Shown piece after piece: positions 6,674 through 10,594 of a stretch of DNA of 10,594 nucleotides (position 1 is the stretch's first letter; each line of letters begins with the position of its first letter). Source of the DNA: Zelonia costaricensis (Eukaryota; Euglenozoa; Kinetoplastea; Trypanosomatida; Trypanosomatidae); assembly GCA_030849075.1 (NCBI GenBank), contig JASAOO010002827.1, forward strand, positions 1 to 10,594, given 5' to 3'. Made by a program: the position numbers and the translations under genes. A model generated the notes under the pieces. That model had not been told where the DNA came from. It was given only the letters and a program-made list of their open reading frames with translations, and ran no database searches.

Positions 6674-9439
6674 ATGGCCACCTTTGTGAAGCGGGCACTT
6701 CTTCTCTCTGCCGGCGTCGCGGTGGGGGCGGGCTCAGCGCCGCTCCTCTGCGCACCCGCCCCATCGCGTCTCCCGAGCCCGCCCCAGCCGCCCTCCACCG
6801 GAGCATCAACGCACCTTCCGCCGTCTCCGCACCCATCGTTGTTAGCTCGCCATCCTCAGTCTCTAGATGTCAGTGCAACAGCCCCACTGGAAGACACTTC
6901 AGTGGGGGGCAGCGGCGCTGCGACGCAGGTGGCCGGTGCAGCACGGCTTCTCTTCGCTACCGCGACCCGCGCCGTAGCGGCGGCGGTGGGCGCAGGGGCA
7001 CACGCGGTGGCGGCCGCGGCATCGGCGGCCGAGGTGGACTCGTCCGCCCCGCCCACACGGGCGGCCAGTAGAACCGGAGGCACCACTTCCGATAGCAGCG
7101 TTCCCGTAGACGCAGAGGCGCGCCACAATGCCGACACGGCTGAAGACGCCGATCCGGCGGCTTCTGCGTCGACGCAGTCGGGCCTCGACGACAAGACAGC
7201 CGCCTTCCGTGCGGCGCCGCACAAGCTCAAGGACCGCTTCCTCCACTACGCCGAGCGCGACCGGGACTCCGGCGAGTACGTGCTGACGCTGGAAGGGTTT
7301 GTCGGGTGCATGTTGCTGCTGCCAGAGGAGAGCACCCATCACGATGGGCAGTGGCAAAGGCTTGCGGACGGCAGCAGTGACACAACACCGCCGCCGCAGA
7401 CTTCGCCGCAGGTGCCCGAAACGAGCGCGGCGCCAGCGGAGCCATCGCTCGCCGCGGCGCCGCCCTCCTTCTTCGCACGCGCTCTCGGGGAGCGGCGATG
7501 GAGCTTGCGGCACGCGCGCGAACGCCGCGGTGGCTCCGCATCGACGTCCGCCGCGGGCACGCCGACCACCGCAACCACGTTGTGGCTGGCGCAGCTGCCC
7601 ACCTCGGTGCAAAAGCGCTTCCAGCTGTTTTTCCACTGGGTCGACCTCGATGGCACGAACTCGATCAACTACGCCGAATTCGTCGTGCTCTTCACCTTCC
7701 TTTCCACCCCGCAGCGCACCCTGCAGCGCGCGTTCCGCGTCTTCGACCTGGACGACAACAACCGCCTCAGCGAGTGGGAGTTCTGCAAGCTGCTCAACAC
7801 GATCATGGTGGACCCCGCCGTGCAGGTGCACTGCAGCGGGCCCGTACCGAATGCAGAGAGCGACGCCACAGCGCCGCCTACAGCTTCGCAAGCGGCGGGA
7901 TCCACACCTGACAGCCTGGCGGACCCACTCACCTCAACGAAGGCGGCACCGGCACCACCGACGGCGTCCCCGCTGCCGTCTGCCGCGAGTCTGGCGGGCA
8001 CCTCACAGCGCAGCGCACGCGCACGACAGCGGGGCCGAGCCGTGCTCAACTTTGAGCTCGACTCGGCGCTGATGCGGCCGCTGCTGTTTGGTCCGCTTCC
8101 ACGTCACGTCGGGGCCCCGCCGGGCTCCACGCACTACGACCCGAGCGCCACCGACGTCGCTGGCAGCATTGCCGGTGCCGTTGGCGTGTTGGGCTCGGCG
8201 GGGGAGGCAGCAAGAGGAGAACCCTCCCGCTGGCGCCGCTGGTCGCACACGGTGCTGCATGTTGTCTGGCCGTTCACGCGGGCGAAGGTTAACGAAGCGT
8301 GTGCGGCGGACCTTCCGTACGGTAGCCCCGCGGTGCCGCCGCTGCCGTCGACCGCGGCGGCGTGGACTCCGGCTACCACCGCTGCTGCTACTGCTACCGC
8401 TGCGGCAGCTGCTCCGTCCTCCCGCATGTCGCAGCTCCACGCGATGGCGCAGGAGGACACGCTCTTGCAGATGGTGTCGTACCCAACCTTCCTGTACCGT
8501 CTTGATTACCTCCGCTGGGAGCTGCGAGCGATCGAGTTTGGGTTGTGCGACCCGGCCAACACCGGTGCCATCACCTTGGATGACTGCCGCCGTCTCATCC
8601 GGGGAGACAGCCGCGGCGCCGTGGCCGCGAACTCCAACAGCACCACCACCGTCGACGCAGCGCCACCATCGGCGGCGGCATCAGACGCGTCGACGCGCGT
8701 TGGCAGTGCACCGGGGACGCTGGTGACGTGGCAGTCGTACCAGAAGATGTTTGACGTGGTGAAGGAGGCGGACCGCGTTATGGCCGCGCTGCAGCTGACG
8801 CTGGACGCGATGCCGCCGGTGCCGCCCGAGACGCTCCGCGGCGGCGCCATCCCGGATGATGCGCTGGCGGCTGCAACGGCGGCGATTCCCGCGCTGGTGC
8901 GGCAGAGCGCGCTCCGCCACGCGGCAGCACAGAGTGCCAGCGCCACTCCGTCCGACAGCGTTGGCGGCGAAGGCAACACGGGAGCGCAGGGTACAGGTGA
9001 GCTCTTGCACGCAGCCTCGGGTGCTGCACCAGTGACGACGCTCGAACATCGTGGTGGGGCGAAGGACGACGGCAGCAATGTGCCCGTGGTGTCTGCTGAC
9101 GTGCTGGCGGCGGAGGCAGCGGAGGGCAAGAGTGTCGACGAGCAGCGCACCGCCGCGCGGCGGGTGCAGACCTCATTGGTGCGGCCCACCGCGCTGACCT
9201 GGCAGCAGTTCAACCGCGTGCTGGCCTCCCTTGGTGCCGCGGCGCAGCTGAGCAAGGCCGAGGCGGAGCTGTTTCGCGCCTTGTTTGACGACGACGTCTC
9301 CGACTCCCTGTCGCCCGCTGAGTTCGCCCGGGTCTGCTCGCTGAAGGAAACGTTCTTCGCGCAGCAGCTGCCGCGCTTCGACGAACCGAAGCGCAACGCG
9401 ATCCAGCAATTCTTCTACTGCATGCAGCAGCTTGAGTGA
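6674..9439 (+). CDS. MICU1: MICU-family EF-hand regulator of the mitochondrial calcium uniporter (921 aa)
   Basis: MICU proteins sense Ca2+ in the mitochondrial intermembrane space and gate the MCU uniporter. The conserved pieces appear in family order: KLKDRFLHYA with the LTLEGFVGCML segment (184-215); an EF loop D324-E335; the hallmark LSTPQR followed by AF and FDL (343-359); EF loop D358-E369; an MRPLLFG segment (467-473); FLYRLDYLRWEL...EFGLCDP (606-627) with a degenerate EF loop D626-D637; LTWQQF (841-846); EF loop D872-E883; and a C-terminal FFYC helix (C916). The N terminus (K6, R7, then a hydrophobic stretch to about 25) could be a mitochondrial signal or anchor. The animal family members are near 480 residues; here Ala/Ser/Pro/Thr-rich linkers (about 27-176, 219-300, 385-455, 475-584, 645-682, 715-840) almost double that. 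The frame is open back to 5882, but 6674 is the first ATG after the proximal acceptor. The family is firm; MICU1 rather than another paralogue is less certain. Confidence 0.88.
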   Translation: MATFVKRALLLSAGVAVGAGSAPLLCAPAPSRLPSPPQPPSTGASTHLPPSPHPSLLARHPQSLDVSATAPLEDTSVGGSGAATQVAGAARLLFATATRAVAAAVGAGAHAVAAAASAAEVDSSAPPTRAASRTGGTTSDSSVPVDAEARHNADTAEDADPAASASTQSGLDDKTAAFRAAPHKLKDRFLHYAERDRDSGEYVLTLEGFVGCMLLLPEESTHHDGQWQRLADGSSDTTPPPQTSPQVPETSAAPAEPSLAAAPPSFFARALGERRWSLRHARERRGGSASTSAAGTPTTATTLWLAQLPTSVQKRFQLFFHWVDLDGTNSINYAEFVVLFTFLSTPQRTLQRAFRVFDLDDNNRLSEWEFCKLLNTIMVDPAVQVHCSGPVPNAESDATAPPTASQAAGSTPDSLADPLTSTKAAPAPPTASPLPSAASLAGTSQRSARARQRGRAVLNFELDSALMRPLLFGPLPRHVGAPPGSTHYDPSATDVAGSIAGAVGVLGSAGEAARGEPSRWRRWSHTVLHVVWPFTRAKVNEACAADLPYGSPAVPPLPSTAAAWTPATTAAATATAAAAAPSSRMSQLHAMAQEDTLLQMVSYPTFLYRLDYLRWELRAIEFGLCDPANTGAITLDDCRRLIRGDSRGAVAANSNSTTTVDAAPPSAAASDASTRVGSAPGTLVTWQSYQKMFDVVKEADRVMAALQLTLDAMPPVPPETLRGGAIPDDALAAATAAIPALVRQSALRHAAAQSASATPSDSVGGEGNTGAQGTGELLHAASGAAPVTTLEHRGGAKDDGSNVPVVSADVLAAEAAEGKSVDEQRTAARRVQTSLVRPTALTWQQFNRVLASLGAAAQLSKAEAELFRALFDDDVSDSLSPAEFARVCSLKETFFAQQLPRFDEPKRNAIQQFFYCMQQLE

Positions 9440-10047
9440 TGCTCGGCATGGCATTAAGGTGAACTCAACTGCCGGGACGCTGCGTCTTCGCCTTCCCCCA
9501 CCTTCCGGTTGCTCTTCTCCCCTTTTTAGTGCGCCCGGCCTGTGTTACTCTCTCTCCGCCTAGGGGAGGGGGGGGAGAGGGATGCAGATGGGCGGTCGTG
9601 TGGACGCCTGGGGGCAGTGGCTGCTTTGTTGGTGCGGCGCCTGCACAGCGCGCCTAGGGTTGTCGCGCGGCCGCCTCGCGGGCACGAGTTACCGCTGTGC
9701 GTGGAGGCCCGTATCGTGGCGCGTACGTAGAGGGAAGCACCTCTGTGCCCCAGTCTCGCTGTCTAAACGCATGCTACCATGAAAGTCAAGCCTGCCCTTT
9801 CCTCGTGAGGCGGCGTGCAGTCTTTCATAAACTGCCCCAGTCACCGCGTCTGCTGGCTAGCAGGCTGTGCATCGACCTCCTCTCTCTCGCGAAACCGCTA
9901 TGCAATTCTGGAGCCACGCGTGGAAAGGGGGTGTGGGGGGGGCACTATCGTGGCACCGTGCCTAGACGGCGACGGCGCCATAACAACCGCCCATTGGGCC
10001 GCCGGACTCCTCCCCCGCCGCCGTCGCCGCTGCTCTTCCATGTGATA
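9440..10047 (+). other. Intergenic region, probable 3' UTR of the MICU gene
   Basis: No supported gene. A pyrimidine-rich part (about 9480-9560) ends in a G-rich run (9563-9581, a G-quadruplex motif). Then comes about 400 bp of GC-rich sequence without the strong pyrimidine bias of the other spacers (about 9582-9990), with another G-rich run at 9926-9942. The contrasting block could be a degenerate SIDER-type retroposon, which are common in Leishmania 3' UTRs, but I cannot confirm a signature by eye. Frames here are short and lack conserved motifs. Confidence 0.55.
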
Positions 10048-10088
10048 TGCCTTCGCTTTTCCTCTTCCTTTGGCGAAAACACATCTAG
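10048..10088 (+). promoter_or_regulatory. Predicted SL trans-splice acceptor for the third gene
   Basis: A short T/C tract (10048-10069) is followed by AG at 10087-10088. No ATG occurs between this AG and the gene start at 10219, giving a 130-nt 5' UTR. That UTR carries a small inverted repeat (10092-10098 with 10111-10117) and a CA tract. Confidence 0.5.
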
Positions 10089-10120
10089 AAGCTGAGCTGA
10101 TTGACTTTGAAGCTCAGTGG

Positions 10121-10153
10121 CACACACGCACACTCACACACACACACACGCAC
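10121..10153 (+). repeat. CA dinucleotide tract in the leader of the third gene
   Basis: Thirty-three bases of CA repeat with G and T interruptions, between the predicted acceptor and the ATG at 10219. CA-rich sequence occupies the same relative place ahead of the MICU start (about 6575-6620). Confidence 0.85.
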
Positions 10154-10218
10154 TTTGTTCCCGGGTACTTCATTCGTTGTTGAACTCCCTCCTCGTCGAC
10201 ACGCCACCTCCGCACACT

Positions 10219-10594
10219 ATGACTGCGGATGGAGCCGTCACAGGAGAGCTGAGCTCCACAGCCAGCCATTTGCAGATAGCTGAGCACGCGGGGCACTACG
10301 TTGCGCAGAGCTTAACGTACTTGTTTGACTTGCTCGAGTGGGCCGCAGCCACGCGCACTGCCGTGTACGTGCTCCTCCTCCTGCTTCCTCTTCTCGTCGG
10401 TGCCGTGCGGGTTGCCTGGCCGCTGCTGGAACACTGGGCGCTCACATGCTGGGCACGATGGGGCACCGCCTCGGCCGCCGGCCTCAACTACATCGAACGC
10501 AGTGTCGTCGTGAAGACGCCATCGGAGTGGTGGGTGGACATGCCGAACCACAACGAGCTGCTCCTGCAGGCGGTGCTCGTGTACGTGTGCGACC
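10219..10594 (+). CDS. Membrane protein, N-terminal part (125 codons, cut by window end)
   Basis: The frame opens at ATG 10219, the first ATG after a tract-AG signal, and runs off the end without a stop. The first 40 or so residues are mildly polar (MTADGAVTGELSSTASH at the N terminus). A hydrophobic helix follows (about 48-63, with five consecutive leucines at 52-56), preceded by R46 and followed by R64. A Trp-rich segment (W67, W73, W78, W81, W104, W105) and the sequence NHNELLLQAVLVYV (110-123) come next. One N-terminal membrane helix followed by an N-E-L-x-x-A-x-x-x-Y pattern recalls BCS1-like AAA ATPases and their AAA-associated region, but the ATPase domain would lie outside the window. 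That assignment is a weak inference; membrane protein is the safer call. Confidence 0.75.
   Translation, partial: MTADGAVTGELSSTASHLQIAEHAGHYVAQSLTYLFDLLEWAAATRTAVYVLLLLLPLLVGAVRVAWPLLEHWALTCWARWGTASAAGLNYIERSVVVKTPSEWWVDMPNHNELLLQAVLVYVCD

Noticed and set aside
1..10594. tRNA, rRNA, snRNA or snoRNA genes
   Set aside because: I saw no cloverleaf with A/B boxes or conserved rRNA sequence on either strand; snoRNAs cannot be excluded by eye.

Overview
The window reads as a nuclear segment of a trypanosomatid protozoan, most likely Leishmania or a close relative. The signs are GC-rich intronless genes, all on one strand. Long alanine/serine/proline-rich protein segments, kilobase-scale spacers that are pyrimidine-rich on the coding strand, and polypyrimidine-AG signals of the spliced-leader (SL) trans-splicing type upstream of each start codon also fit. 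There is no bacterial-type promoter, operon or ribosome binding site. The organism is inferred from these features and not from a marker gene.

Layout. 1-1450 is a pyrimidine-rich spacer or leader that contains no ATG at all on the + strand. 1451-3988 encodes an 845-residue, almost wholly disordered protein of unknown function, with many S/T-P sites and R-x-x-S sites. 3989-6673 is a 2.7-kb spacer. It holds a very strong splice-acceptor-like signal just after the first gene, a 51-codon small ORF right behind that signal, a G-rich 8-bp tandem repeat with a G-quadruplex motif, a second strong acceptor at about 5591, a 17-codon upstream ORF, and a CA tract facing a TG tract. 6674-9439 encodes a 921-residue EF-hand protein that I identify as a MICU-family regulator of the mitochondrial calcium uniporter. 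9440-10218 is the next spacer, GC-rich and different in texture from the others. 10219-10594 is the start of a third gene, cut by the window edge, encoding a membrane protein with one clear transmembrane helix.

How the parts work together. All three genes would sit in one polycistronic transcription unit, each mRNA being released by SL trans-splicing upstream and polyadenylation downstream. Control is therefore expected to act through the untranslated regions. The clear functional assignment is the MICU protein, expected in the mitochondrial intermembrane space, gating Ca2+ entry through MCU. The neighbours need not be functionally related to it.

Most interesting points: the calcium-binding layout of the MICU homologue (three well-formed loops, none with the usual glycine at position 6), its conserved C-terminal cysteine, the possible 51-residue small protein at 4064-4219, the ATG-free 1.45-kb leader of gene 1, and the choice between two acceptors for the MICU gene. 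That choice decides whether a small uORF and a CA/UG stem are part of its mRNA.
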